DNA of 64,000 bases from Symbiodinium natans (lineage: Eukaryota > Sar > Dinophyceae > Suessiales > Symbiodiniaceae), in contig CAJNDS010002306.1 in NCBI GenBank assembly GCA_905221605.1, positions 127,001 through 191,000 on the forward strand, read 5' to 3'. Position 1 is the stretch's first letter. Every line of letters starts with the position of its first letter. A model generated the notes under the pieces. That model made no database searches and had not been told where the DNA came from. It saw nothing but the letters and a program-made list of their open reading frames with translations. Positions 17,884 to 30,791 of this stretch are shown in pieces. The position numbers and the translations under genes were made by a program.

Positions 17884-19119
17884 ATGTACTTCGGCCTGAG
17901 CCTCCTCAGCCTCTTCCTCCTACCTTTTGGATTGGCAGCTGGTGGCTCAGTGTCGTCAGTCTCCTTGTCAGCCATTGGTGCTGACGGCCAGGCTGTCACT
18001 ACTGGAAATCAGCTTCAAGCAATCGACATTTCCTTCACGACTGGTTCCAGCGGTACGAGCGAAGTGTACATCGAGGTTCCTGCTGGGTTGATCAGCGTGT
18101 CGGGAACAAGTAGCTTGGCGTTCACCTCCGTCAACCAAACGACAGTCACCTACACAACTACCACCCGGACAACGACTTTTGTCGATGGCTCCGACGATTC
18201 GGATAATGCGACGACGCAAACAACCACCACTACTCCGCCTGCCCGCCGCCTTCAGGCGCGAAGGTTGGCTGGTAATTGCGAAGTCACAGGCGCCAGCATC
18301 ACTGGCACGACAATGACCCTCAACGTCGAGGATGGGGCGAACCCAGGAAGCCCATGTCCCGCAGGGTCCACTGTTTCCACAAGCATTACACAAGACTCTG
18401 GGGGATCAGCTACTTTCAACAATGCCCCCGCTGGCACGATCAGCTTTACAGTGGCAACCAACACAGACACAATTGTAGTTCCCGTTGCGCTCAGTCCAGA
18501 TGGCAGCGGTGGTTTCACCGTGTCCGTGGTCGGTGACCCCATCACGTGGTATGGTGGGAAGAAGATCAAGTTTTGGTTTCCCAACTACAAGCTCATGCCA
18601 ATGCTCAAAACGCCCGAGATGACGATTTGGGCAAGCACTTTCGAAGGCCCGACCGTGGACTACCAGTGGTTCGAGCGTTTCGTGCGGCACTCGGCATCTT
18701 TGTACTTAGTGGCTTGATGTTGTGGTGCTAAAGCAAATATTGAGCCAAGCTGCAAGCATGCCAGGTCGTTACATCGTCAAACGGCAATGAACTCGTCGAC
18801 GTCAAAGTCCGGCACATGCACCCGGGCATGAACAGAAGCCACTTCCGTCGAGGCAAGGTGCGCTGTTAGGCGTGAGTTGCTGGCGTTGCTGACGGTGAAG
18901 ACCTTGTGACATGCCAGGTGACTTCAGGCAGTCGCTTGTCCACCAAATTCGACATCTTTCATAGTGGCCCTAAAAGCTGTTGTGACTGAAGCTCTGCTTA
19001 GGTTAGACATCCGCCTGCAGGGCTCCAAGCACCTGCGTTCCCATGCTCAGAAGTTGTTTGCATCCGCTGATGGGCTTCTTGGCTTGTACAGAGAGCATGA
19101 CCGAGCTTCTTCTGGGAAG
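17884..19119 (+). CDS. Secreted Ser/Thr-rich protein, multi-exon, 3' end unresolved
   Basis: ATG at 17884 gives a clear signal peptide (MYFGLSLLSLFLLPFGLAA), preferred over an in-frame start at 17755. A Ser/Thr-rich beta-type ectodomain follows, with TTTTRTTT and TTTTTPP tracts and two Cys. The domain ends ITWYGGKKIKFWFPNYKL and STFEGP..DYQWFERF. Exon 1 runs to 18681. A GT-AG intron of 83 bases joins it in frame to exon 2 (18765-18857), giving WFERFVVTSSNGNELVDV, which reads continuously. Likely further exons are 18918 to about 18966 (RLSTKFDIFHS) and 19021-19119. This fold with a WxGGxxxxFWxP-type motif recurs in dinoflagellate proteins of unknown function, from memory. It is probably secreted or wall-associated. 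The C-terminus was not found. Confidence 0.65.
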
Positions 19120-20055
19120 GTGCGTTGGCGGGCGAAAACCCGGAAACTGTCGACTTATTAGGCTACGGCAGTTTGCCTGGAGGAGTTTCGAGAAACACGA
19201 AGGTATTTTCCACTGTTCACATGGCAAATGCATAGATTCGGGCATGTTCGTCAGCTTTTGACTGAGGAAGGTGAAGATTGGCGTGGGTGCCCGGGCTTAC
19301 AACCCTCCACGTGTGCACTTCTCACCCTTGGTGCTCTGGTCGCATATGAGTCATATGATGACGTGTTAAGACAAAACAGAATGCAAGTAAATTGTGGCTG
19401 TGCAACACCCTTCTCAGGTGGAGTTTGTGATGGTTGAGCCCTTGAGATGCACAAGTTAACACTTAGGATTTCTCAGGAATACCTAGGATCTGCAAGTGGC
19501 GTGAGAGTGTGCCATTTGCTGAGGAGTGAATCGATATCCTTCATGGTCCATGCTTCACATGCTGGAGCAGAGTTTCCCACCGATGTTGGCAAACAGGCAC
19601 CCTTCCACTCGGATCGGTGACCCAAGCTGCTTGACTGCGAACGCGCTCGCCAGGTCAAATACACACACCTGGACTGGATCAACCTGGACATGATTTCGGT
19701 GACTTGCCTTTCGTGAGAAGCCGTGCTCCATGCCCCCAATCAAGTGCTGCCTGAACATGCCTCAACATGCCTGGACCAGCCTGAGTGATATCAACACCAG
19801 GTCACCAGTCTGATGTGAAGCTAAGGCCAAGAACTTTGGAGGCATTCTTCCTCAGCTCTTGGGCTGCAGGGCAGTTCTCGTGGAATCGTGCGGGGGATCC
19901 GATACCTGCCTGAGGCTCTGGGGTGTCATCCCACGCACGGCAGAGGTTGAGGAGATGCTCATCGCCCCCAGCAAGCGTGAATCGGAGGTCGTATGCAAAG
20001 AGCTCTCGACGCGTGCCTGCAAGTGTGTTCCCTCGTGTCGTTTCTTTGCGGCTTC
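19120..20055. other. No confident gene
   Basis: May hold further exons of the secreted-protein gene (for example FAWRSFEKHE near 19168), but no chain could be built. Confidence 0.35.
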
Positions 20056-20155
20056 TTTGCCTTGAGCTTTGCCTTGAGCTGTGCCCTGAGCTTTGCCTTG
20101 AGCTTTGCCTTGAGCTTTGCCTTGAGCTTTGCCTTGAGCTGTTCCTTGAGCTGTT
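20056..20155. repeat. 12-bp minisatellite (TTGCCTTGAGCT)n
   Basis: About eight copies of TTGCCTTGAGCT with G/T variants. It gives (ALSF)n on the + strand and (KAQG)n on the - strand; I take neither as a gene. Confidence 0.85.
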
Positions 20156-23100
20156 CTATTCTGGGAGGTTTCTCTGTGTGCAGCTAAGCGAGGTCTGAAA
20201 GTCGTGGCCACGTGTGCGGTCTGGCGAGTCAGTGAGTCTTTCCTGTCCGCTGCGCTCGTGACAGACCCTGTGTAGTGATGTTCTGGCCATCGCTGGCTTC
20301 CGGTGACTTCTATGAGATGTGCTGGATGTGACAGTGGAGCGTCTCCGGTAATGCCTGGGGCAGCGCTCCTGTCATCAGACAGGGTCATGTCGTTTGCACC
20401 AAACTTGTGCCCACTTTGAGCGCACTCTGCGCATGACATGACTGGGTGTCGGCAAATCTGTGTCAAAATGTTTCAGAGGCAGCGGGCGCTGGGTAGCTTT
20501 GAGGGTGGTAATGCGGACAAAGCGAGATGTCTGTCTCCTGCTTAAGGGCAGCCATCCCTCGAACAGTTGGCCCTTGTACTACAGTCTTTGTTAAAGAGGG
20601 ATGGCAAATTTCATACGCAGGGGCTGTTAGGAAGCGTTGCGAATGACATCATGTATTTGGTGAAGCTGGCTTCGGCAAAGGTTTGGCTGGTGGGTTCCAT
20701 GTATTGTGGTGGTTCGAGTCAGAGAGACAGAGAGAGTACGCTGAGTAGAAGCGGAAGAAAAAGCAGCAGAGACACCGAGCGTGCCACGTATGGTCTTTCG
20801 GAACCCTGATCGCTTCAAGGAAGGAATGAACTGAGGACGGAAGGGAGTACAAACAGCAGAGATTGGCTCGTCAAAGCAGCAGAATCTAGCGTTACAGATA
20901 GCATTTTGCATTATGAGGACAAGGCTCCCCAGCCTTTCTGTTGAGCAGGCAGCGACGCAAGGGGCACGAGCGAACTTCTCCTGAGCTGTACACGGCCCTA
21001 GCGAGCCCTAGTGCGAGTGGACTCCCCCCAGACATAGAAGCCTTCACAAATTCAACACCCATGCCGGCTCCTTCTCTTGCCCAAGGCTGGGCCCAGGATC
21101 TGTCGATCTGTGATTCGCATCTATGTCTGGGAGCTGCTCCATTGGGTGTCATGACAGTTTGGAGAGCTGTCGGGTTTGCGAAGTTTGCGTATCCGTACCG
21201 AGTGCCCATGTTGCTCCCGCAAGGCTCACAGGCTTTCCCTTACTCGCTAAGCCGCCGATACCTCCAGAGAGCTGCCAAGCACACGGCCGACCTTCTTCCA
21301 AGCTGAAGCTCGGAATTCTTGGCAGGCCAATGCAGGGTCCTCGAAGTCCCGATGAAGAGCAGGCTCCGGGATATCTGGGACCGATAGAACGCAGCCTTAA
21401 TGCGTGGCATTTGCAGCAGTCACCATGCAAGCTTCTTTTCGAGGCTGCAGTGCAGACAGTGTCAGGTTTGTAGCGCCACGTGTTTGTGCCCTCGGGCACT
21501 CGAAGCTGAAGGTCGTGAGTGCTCCTCGAGCGTGATGCATCAGTATACATGCTGCGCGAAGGCTGAGCTGGATGACTTTCCTGTGGAGGCGCCGCTCTGT
21601 CTTTTTGGAGCTGTCCCGAGTTTGTGAGAGGCGTTCGTGAGCTTGTGAAAAACTAATCTGAACAGTGTATCATCCTCATGGCTGACTCTGAAGGGCTTTC
21701 TCCGCTTCTTTCGTGAGAAGAGGACGGACCTCTTGCGACAGTCGGGGTGGGGCCACTCAGAAGCTTAGCGTGCCAGTGTAACACTAGTGTAGCTGTGCAT
21801 CCTGCGTGGCCTGCAGAATGCCTAGTGCTTTCGAGTCCAAGGCTGCATCTTCTGGCGCCGAACCGAGCACGTTTAAGCTCGCAGGCCTGGGGCAAGCGTT
21901 TTCTCTTGGATTTTCGCATGTTGCTTCATAGATGTATGGCGAGAAGGAGTGCAGCCGCAGGCCCGCATGTTTTAGGAAAGATCCCTTGAAGGCTGCTGAA
22001 GCTTGGAAGAAGTTGAGCCCAGACAGTCCCGTGGCCCAGCTCCTGCGATTTGGCTTGTGAGCCCGCTGGAACTTCCGGAGCTTGAGTCTTGCTGTTGGGG
22101 GATCTTGCTTTCAAAAACCATTTTGGTGGGTGGCGCGCAGCATGCTGTTGTGGTCTCATGGGTGTGCAGATGTGTGCAGCTTAGTCGGAGGACAATTGGT
22201 GTGAGGGAGGGTCTTCTGGCTCCGGTGCTGAGGGCAGCGTCAATATCAAAAGGATGCCTTGGCGGCCGCGCGCCTCAGTTCCATGCATTGGCCCGGTTCT
22301 GGTGGGGGGGGTCCCCTTTGGTTCACGGGGCCCCCTTGTTGCAAGGTTCACGCCAGCACCGCGCAGGAGGAGGACTTGCATTCCTGGAGTTTGTCTTCAT
22401 GCTTTCGTTCTTCTTGGAATCTAGGATTTGTTGGTCTTTGCCGCCTTGCTTCTTTTCCAGGATGCGGCTAATGTCGTGCGCACAAAGACAGAAAATATTC
22501 AGAACCATGCAACGACTCAAACAAGAAGTGGGGTGCTGTTGGGCATTCTGCTTTCGGGGTGTCGACGCCCGCTGTTGCTCCTAGGACATCCAGTGCGACA
22601 GCGCAGACGAGGCCGAAGAGTTGGACAGGCAGAGCTGTGCGGAGCATGTTGCAGATGCGGCGTGAACAGCTGTTACTGGTCTCTCATGGAATCTGGCATA
22701 CGTTAAGGCTTTAAGGCGTGTTTGTTCAGCACGGGCACACCAAGTCACAGTACACTCATGTCCTGGATGTCTTACTTTAGACTTTAGACGTCTCAAGCCC
22801 CTCTTTTCCCAGTCTGCCGGTGAGAAGATCGACTTGGGAAGTGGGCTTCAACTTCTCAGCCAGTATCTTCCCTCTTTTCCTCTGCAGTCCCTGTCTTGCT
22901 GCTGTCGGCTCAGAGTTAGACGACAACTCATTGGCCAAAAAGGGGCGGAGGGGGGGCACGGGAGCTGAGCCCACCAGACGTGCGACGGATGCTCGGACGG
23001 CATTGCGCAGCATTGTGGGTCGTTTTTGGATGGAGAAGTCAATCAAAGGTGCGTCTCAAGCCTTTTTCAAGAAAGAAGGTGTGCCTTCCGAGCACTTGCC

Positions 23101-24659
23101 CCTAAGCTTTCCAGCCGAGGGCATGCTTCGGTTGGGGCCATACCCGCCCCCGCTGTTCGACATCTCCGACCCCGAGGACTCATTCTTTCTACCCAGTTTC
23201 GACCTCTTCCCTCCTTCAGTCGTCGGCTGTAGGTGCATGACTGTGCAAGTGTGGTTCAGAAATTGAGCACTTCTGCAGGAACTATGGACAGAGAAGTTCG
23301 AACACGTTCCGATCCTTGCCAGCGACCTTGAATCAAGTGCCCTTGGCCCAGCATCTGCGGGGTTGACAGCATTTGACAGCCTGCCATTTGTTGACCAGCA
23401 ACCAAACAGCACATTGAAAGTACATCCAAGTTGAAAATCCAAAATTGGGTTTCCAGGTCGCTTCCCCGTTGGATGACCCGTTGGAACCACGATGCCTGGA
23501 GATTTTGGAGGCCCGGATTGCGCAGGGCACGAGGCATGCGAGGCATGCAGGATGCAGGGCATTCAGCATTGCCGGCTCTTGGGGTGTCCAAGCATTGGCA
23601 AGCCTTGGGTGTAGAGCTCCCAGGATGCATCGGACCCGTGTTCTGCATCTCCCAAGCCCGAGTCAGCACCAAAGCCAGGCAAAACCCGAGTCAGTGCAGG
23701 ACTGAACTCCGTCCTAGTTGGGAGACTCCAGTCCTGAGCTATCTGAGCTATGTGGAGTGGCGTGAAAGTCTTGCATGCAGGCATGACGCTGGACTCTACT
23801 TAACATATCGGTTATCAACTCATCGTGCTTCGTGGTTTGCCAAACCCCAATTCAAGCTTCAACAAAGACCCTTGTCAAGTTCAGTAAACTGCAGGAGCAC
23901 ATCAACGCCGTGCTGGGCTTCAGCACCTTCCGAAGACTTGGGCAGGCTCATGTTTGAGTATTCTCTTCTCTCTGATCGGCGGAGTCTCTTCACCAACAGC
24001 GGCATAATAACACAGAGCGGCATCCCCCCCTAACAAAGGGGTTCCCCCCTTTTCATGAATTGTCCCTAAACAGAGTCCCACAGCCGCCCCCCCCGAGCAG
24101 CGGAGGTGCAGGAAGCCAATGTTCCCTCAGAGCTGGAGGCTGAGCGGCGCGAGGATCCGGCGGGGGTGTTCTTAGGGTTTGGGCTCGGGAGGGTACGGGT
24201 GTGCTTATCTTGGTTCTTTTCAGTCTTTTTTTTTTTTTTTTTTTTGGGGGGGGGGGGGCTGAGACACAGAATCTTATGAACGCCGGGGTCCCGGTCCATT
24301 GGGGCTTGATCCAACACATGGGGGCCAGTTGAACTTCTTGAACTATAAGGAATACACCACAAGAGCCCATAGTTCAGATGATTCCTTGTAGAAAGGCCCT
24401 TCAGCAGGGACTCCAAGTGTTAAGAACGCCATGTAAGTTGGGGGCCGAAGTCCGTTCCTGGTGAACCCTTACACCGGGCATCCTGTCGACGACCCGTGAC
24501 ACCCCGCTGATGTTGCCATTTCTTTGATGCTTTTGCTGTGACTCTGCTGCTGCCGCGCTGAAAGAGAATCCCATATCCCGACAGATTGCCAAACCATCCA
24601 AACCCATTATCAACCATCATCAAGATCCAAAGTTCCGATGAGCCGAGAGCTGATTCCAG
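20156..24659. other. Intergenic or intronic, no gene recognised
   Basis: Frames of 100-200 codons on both strands lack recognisable domains. Short poly-T/poly-G tracts lie at 24224-24260. Some pieces (for example 23040-23240, with a Pro/Phe/Asp-rich product) could be exons, but no joins are supported. Confidence 0.4.
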
Positions 24660-26515
24660 GAGCTGCATGAGCGGGCGCTGGAGGCCCTGAAGGCTGCGAA
24701 AGGGTCATACGTTGCGGGGCCACGCATCCCAGACGGCCTCAACCTCGACCCCCCCAAATGCTGTAGCCCAGGGCGCAGTGCAGCGGCGGGCTGCAGAGGC
24801 GGCCACGCCATTCCTCGTCTGCGATGATTCAACTGCTCGGGTGTTGCTCAGCGTTGCTGTTTCTTTCTTTGTCCCAGGAGAAGTATGCTGAGACGGCTGC
24901 GGCTGCGGGAGTGCTGCAAGCAAGCCCGCAACTCTCTGTGACGCCTGCGCCCCGCGGGGTCATGCAGGGGCTTTGCCGATCTTGCCGCCTCTCGACATTC
25001 CCTGCACGAAGCCATGAGTGGTATCCGGGTCCGGTGCAGACTCATATGTGGCCTCAGCTCCCAATTGGTTTTCCGGTGCGTTTCAGGTCGGTGACGACTG
25101 GAACGCCCTCCTCTTCTCAATCCGAGGTTCTTGCCTCCCAACCTCACAGTGAGGTTCTGTGATCTGGGAATGATGTGGTAACGATTTTGCTGCCTTCGCT
25201 GCCGTCTGTGCTCGTTGCATGTCGCCGCTCCAACCTGACCAGCGCGCTTTGAATCACAGTTTGAAGCAGGTTGGTAGCAATGGCGGAGTGGAAGAGGACA
25301 CAGCCGAGATCTCAGCAGCTTGACAGTGGCGCGTCAGCCATCGCTTCTCTATAAACTCTGGGATCAATCTAAGCCGTCTGAACCCCGACCCCTCCCGAAT
25401 CCTGAAAGCACTAAACTAGCAAAGTTCAGGTTGGAATGTCAGGGAGGTTCTGAGCTTTTGGAAGCATCCTTTCTCGGAACATTGTGGGATCGCATCGGAA
25501 TATCCGAGTATCACCACAGTCCCTGGCCGGTGCTCAGACCCGCAATCTCTCACTTCGAAGGAAAAGAAGGCAGAGACCAAAGGCCGCAGAACCCGAATTC
25601 TCTGAGGCCTGGGAGGACCATGTCCACTCGCAAATTCGCTGGGCCGCAGAGGCCTGGGCACCCAGGGCTTTTCAGTCTGTTAGGTTGTTTTTGTTTTTTT
25701 TGTTGTGTTAGTTGAGTTGGGAGCAATGTTGAGGCGCGGGATTGTTGGAGGAGATGTAGTCCAAACAGCCCTCTGACCAGCCGTTGCCTTGACAGGCAGC
25801 GAAGTTCCGCCAGGCAGGGGCCCGGGGCAAGCCACGGCTGTTGAAATGGCAACTCCTGCCTCTCCGCCCGAGCAGTTGGTACTCCTGTCTCGAGGACGAC
25901 CCCACGGTGCCTTGGGTGGAAGCGCTACGGGGCCTGGGTCCCCCTGGCCAATTCGAGGCAGGGCGACGAGGAAAGAGCTCAGGGAGCAGGGCGACGCAGA
26001 GTGGTTGAGCCGAAGCTGGTGGTTGCAGAGAAGATAGGTCCAAGATCTTGATCGCCAGACCCTTTGATGCCCCTCGTCTTCTTCCCATCCTCCCGTCGGC
26101 GAGGGCTGTAAGAGTGTAGATTCTGTTTCTGCACTACTTCTGGTGCCGAAGTCTGCTCTGCTTCAGGCCACCTCGGCTCAGATTCGCGCTGCGGAGTACT
26201 TTCAGGAGCAGCAAATGTACCTTGGCTGCTGAACTTTGCAGACACGAGGACTTCGTGGATTGTGTGGTCCTTGTACGAACAAGTTCTCGCCATATATAAA
26301 TAATGCGCGACAGCCTTGCCATGGCCGGCAAGTGGCACTTCCAGGACTCTGTTACACCCTCTCCTCAATCCTTCGCAATCCGACCCTGACCCTGAAGCCC
26401 AAGATCCGGAAGAAGGGAGGCCAGAGATCCCCCCGAATCCCTTGAAGAGCCGTCCGAAAGTTCCTGTGCCCCGAGGTATGAGCAATACCTCTTGGAGTTG
26501 CAGCGTTACCAGCAG
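24660..26515 (+). CDS. Unrecognised multi-exon gene, partial
   Basis: Several blocks look coding and begin after AG with G. They are 24660 to about 24757 (ELHERALEALKAAKGSYVAG), about 25590-25680 (AAEPEFSEAWEDHVHSQIRW), 25796 to about 25998 (KPRLLKWQLLPLRPSSWY, then CLEDDPTVPWVEALRG), and one ending at 26515 (RYEQYLLELQRYQQ) before a GC donor. I could not join them or find start and stop, and recognise no family. The blocks may belong to more than one gene. Confidence 0.4.
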
Positions 26516-27087
26516 GCCTAAGAGAAGGGGAAGCGACGTGCTGGGTCGGTTGCATGTCTTCATGGGAGGCTCAGGTATTGATTGAAGTTAGAGTTGGGAG
26601 GGCGCATCCAGATGAGCAAGGTCGGGGTTTAAGATTGTGCTGCCAGTGACATGCCCGATTTGCTGCTAAAAGGGTTCAGTAGCCGTGATGGCGTGTGTGC
26701 ACTGTCGACGAGTATGGGAGGCACTTGGAAGGCATGGGCTGCAATTGCAACAGAAGCTGGCGCAGACACGCCTCTGCATCTGGAGAGCGGCCATTGGGGG
26801 GTACACTCATTCTCAGAGGTGTGACGGGTGGCCAATGTTGTCCCTTCATGGTCTTTGGGCTAGGCGCAGTTTACCATAGCAGGCTAGAGTTTCAAAACTG
26901 GATCTACAGAACTTCCGGAGTTCAGAAGCGGAATGTCGATCTGCCCATCCAAGGATGCAGCATGGTGCCTCCTATGCCGAATCGAACCTCATGCTGCCTG
27001 GACTGAGATGATACTGGATGCCAGTAGGACGGAAATCCATGAGGCTTGCATCTGCTAAATCCGATAGTTAGTTGACACTTCTTAAGT
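26516..27087. other. No gene recognised
   Basis: Unique sequence leading into the GA-repeat tract; no supported exon. Confidence 0.4.
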
Positions 27088-27096
27088 AGAGAGAGA

Positions 27097-27134
<38 letters not shown>

Positions 27135-27205
27135 GAGAGGGAGAGAGAGAGTGAATGAGAGAGCGAGAGAGAGAGCGAGAGAAAGAACGAGAGAGAGAGA
27201 GAGAG
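27088..27205. repeat. (GA)n microsatellite
   Basis: Nearly uninterrupted GAGAGA with occasional CA, CG and AAT changes. Confidence 0.95.
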
Positions 27206-27270
27206 TCACCAACGGACTGTTCGGCGGGCCAGCGCGGCCAGGGCCACCCTAGGGGGGCCTCTTCGCTGAG

Positions 27271-27360
27271 CAGAAGAAGAAGAATAAGAAGAAGAAGCAG
27301 AAGAAGAAGAAGAAGAAGAAGAAGGAGAAGAAGAAGAGGAGGAGCGAGAGAGGGAGAGGG
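27271..27360. repeat. (AAG)n microsatellite
   Basis: AGAAGAAGAAG with few changes, running into GAGGAGCGAGAGAGG. Confidence 0.95.
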
Positions 27361-29298
27361 GAGCTGACATAGAGGAATGGGAGCCAGATATTGCGGTCGG
27401 ATGTTGGTCTAGTGGTGGTGTGTTTTCCAGGGGGGTCGTGTCACAGACTCGGTGTACGCTCGCCTTCGGGCGGCCCCCCTCTCCCGGGGTGGGGGGCGGG
27501 CATCTGGGCAGGAAGGAAGGAAGCAGCGAGAGAGAGAGGCCCTTGAGCAGGTGGAAACACCCCGGCAGACTTGCCTCGGGGCAATCCTCTAGCTCCAATA
27601 CATAAATACATGAAGGGATAATGAACGCAAGAGCTAAAGAAAGACAGAGAAACAGAAAGACAGGAACGAATAACATTAATGACTAAGTGCATAAAGAAGG
27701 GAACAACTAGATACAGAAACAATTGGATCAAATATCAAGCACACACCGAAATAAACACCAACAACTAAACAACTAAAGAAATATCGCAATGAATAGCAAA
27801 TACATGACAAGACACATCACAAAAGAACGATGGGCGTAAACAAAGAACAAGGCCAAAATAGACACGTAATTCAGGAACTGAACAAAGAATTAAAGAACGA
27901 CATGCCAAGACAGACAATGCCAAAAAGAAAGAAACAGCGAACAACACAAATGACTGAATACCCGAAGGCATGAAATAAAACAAAGACGAAATGAATCAAT
28001 TCCTAGCAAACAAATCAAAGAGAAAGCAAGAGAGTGAAGGGTCTTCGCCCTTTCGGCTCAACTGTCAATCCGAGCCCGCCCTTGATCGGAGATCAAAGGG
28101 TTGTACTCCTTCCCACACCATCGTGTTTGACTACTAGGCTGCTGCTCTACGGGTCTTCATGCCGGGAGCCCTTTTTTTTGGCCTCCCCGTGCACAGTACT
28201 GTTCGGGGGACCGTTGCCGGCCCTCTTCTACTCTTGCCCCACCCCGTGGGTGTGGCCCTGAACTACCTGACCCTTGGCCGCCCGTCAAAGATGGCTGAGT
28301 TGACCTCACGCCGACCAAGTAGGCGGACAAGATAGATCTGTGCGGTCCATGAGAGAAGAGGGCCACCGTGGAAGGCTTCATGAATGGTTGAAGGTGTTCC
28401 CCCGCATCGTCGCAGGATTCCCAAGTACAAGTGGGGGACCAATAAGATCAGACAGCAGACAACAGTGGAGAGACCCGTTTTGGCGTGCAGCCACAACCAG
28501 CACCTGCAAATCCAACGTGACATGGGCATTTCACTTCACGTTCGGGCATCGTCTGGGTCTAGAGAGTCTGGAAGGTCAGGGTGGCCAGCGCAGCGGCCAA
28601 AGTCCTGTAGCAGTAGGGGGATTAACCTGTGCCGCGTGGACGTCGAGCCGCAGAGCAACCGCCGAGCATCCCCAGTAAAGTGTGTTCTGCGTGGCACTAC
28701 CTGCGCGCTGTGTTAAAGTTTGCGATGCTAGTAATCTTAAGCGTGTCGTGTTTTCACAAGAAGCCCTGAAGATCAAGCAAGACAAAGGGGCTTCCACTGC
28801 ACCCTTCTGGCCTTTCCGCTGTCCACCTCCAATATTGGACCACACAGGAAAAAAGAGTTCCAGCGGGCAAACACGGGGCCCACACACAACGAAGCTTACT
28901 CGTCTCGCCTGGCGACGCATACCAGCTCTTCTGATGATCTCAAGTCCAATTGGCCAAATCAGCTGTCCCTTGGGAGGTCCGGATCCCAAGTCGTGGAAGC
29001 GGGCGAACCTAAAATCCTTCGTGTAAGATAGGAAAGCTGGGGCAGAGGGAACACCAAAAGATTCCCTCAGTTGCATGTTTTTTCCGTTTCCCCCTTCGTC
29101 CCACAATCTTGTTTTGCTTTGCCAGCCGCGGGAAGAAGAGGGGTCTGGGATCTTGTTTGAGCTTTGGTGTCCTGTTTGTCCGTACAGTCTGCCCGTACAC
29201 ATACCAACAACACCTTACCGTTCCAGCTCACCTCGCTCTCATGTATACGGGCAGGGGAAGGCAGTGTCACAAATCGTGTGTTGGCAGCGGCTCTCGGC
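27361..29298. other. Intergenic, no gene recognised
   Basis: 27600-28030 is strikingly A-rich on this strand, with many AAAGAA/ACAAA words. The remainder is unique. The 208-codon minus-strand frame at 28576-29202 has no domain. Confidence 0.5.
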
Positions 29299-29577
29299 AT
29301 GAGGTCCGCGCAGCTGGCGCAGTACCGGCTGTTGCAGGAGCGCGCCCAGGCTCTGCGTTCTCCTTGTGGCTCCCTTGGAGGTTCTTTTCCAGCTGAAGTC
29401 GAGGTTGCCCCTGTAAGGTGCAACTGTCACAATTCTCTCAGCAATTGGCGAATTCCTCGATGCCCCTGAGCTCAGATCGGGGAGGCTTTCAGAGCGGCTT
29501 TTTGAGGAACCTCGATGCCCATGACCTTTGCAGAGTGCTCGTGCCAAGCCAACACTTCGGAGAGCCGCCAGAGGTAG
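29299..29577 (+). CDS. Candidate exons, unrecognised
   Basis: ATG at 29299 opens MRSAQLAQYRLLQERAQALR, a helical, charged sequence. A second block (about 29495-29572) reads FLRNLDAHDLCRVLVPSQHF and ends at a GT donor. They might be the 5' part of the zinc-ribbon gene downstream, but no join is demonstrated. Confidence 0.25.
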
Positions 29578-30181
29578 TACCTAGTAGTGGCTGCATGAAG
29601 GATGGCTGCAAAGGTTTCTGAGGTGCCAAGTTGAAAGTGCTACCGCCGTTGTCCCGAGGCTTCCGGTTGCGGTCTCAGAGCTCCAGAACGTGATGCCAAA
29701 TATGGGAAAGCAATCTGTACATCTGGAACTCTGGAACCCATGCTTCAGTGCAATCAGGCAGCTGCAACTGGGTTTGGTGATAGGGGGTCGGCATCAGTGA
29801 TCCTTTAGGAGGTGTAGGGTGTAGAGAGGAAACATGTGTCCAAAAGTGGGTACAGTGTGTCAAGTGTGTGTCGAGCATGCTGTGCAGTGCGCTGCCCTGC
29901 ATGCTGTCACCTGCCCTTGCGGCTCACCGACCGCAGCTCATTTCTGTTTCGCGTCTACACGGCCTTCGGCTTCCGCGCAGCATGTCGAAGGAGGACCCCA
30001 AGCTGGGAGGGTGGAACGTTCTGTGGTGAAGGTGGCGATGTTTTGGCACATGGATCCTAGCCAATCCCCAACAACTGCGAAGTCCATTGTCAAGACCCCG
30101 TGAAGGTCAAGAAGAACTTCCACGAGTGTGAGAGCGAGCAAGAGCGAGAGAGAGAGAGTCCCAACCATCCATTGGCGGAAG

Positions 30182-30268
30182 GTCAAGTGCAAGAGTTGTG
30201 GCAACGAATTCCTGGACGACGCACTCTTCTGCCGAAAGTGCGGCACGAAGCGCGACGATGTGGTGGAG
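30182..30268 (+). CDS. Zinc-ribbon exon of a dinoflagellate gene (partial)
   Basis: An 87-base phase-0 exon between AG|G (30180-30181) and a GT donor at 30269. Its 29 residues contain CKSCGNEFLDDALFCRKCG, two CxxC pairs spaced as in a zinc ribbon. This CGNxFxxDAxFCRxCG pattern recurs at the N-terminus of many dinoflagellate proteins, from memory. The rest of the gene was not found. A (GGT)n repeat follows at 30290-30322, just inside the intron. Confidence 0.6.
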
Positions 30269-30791
30269 GTGCGACTGATTGTGGCAGCGGTGGTGGTGGT
30301 GGTGGTGGTGGTGGTGGTGGTGCGGATCGGCGGCAGAGTTTACGGTGCAGGTTTGACTACTTCCAGTCAAGTCCCAAACTTCCAAAGGATCACATTGTTC
30401 TCCTTCACTTATACAAACCCTAAACTCAAACTTGAGACGTCGGTGGCGGGCGCAGTGGCTTGACTTGGAGGTTCTCGTGCTGGAGGTACAGCAAGGCTTT
30501 TCCAGTTTGATGTGCAGCAGTTTGCCCAAAGCCTTTAAGGCCCTTAACCCTGAACCCGATTCACCAAACTTGCACCCACGTTGAAAAGATCACCGCAGGT
30601 CGCCGTTAGCAAGCACTTGTACCTTTACCTGAAGCTTTTCGAAGTTTTGAAGCAATCCGAAAGACCAAAAGACTTGACGCAGCAGTATCCTTCCTTGCTA
30701 TAGGTGGTGGCATGAAAGGCTGAAGAAGTGAGCAGCAGAAGACGTTTCAAGCTTCCATGGTACCCTTCTTGACTCCATCGCCCCAAAGCAG

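Noticed and set aside
19852-20466. 204-codon minus-strand frame with KAQG repeats
   Set aside because: Centred on a 12-bp minisatellite; flanks have no recognisable protein.
27206-27676. 156-codon minus-strand Ser-rich frame
   Set aside because: Driven by the AAG microsatellite.
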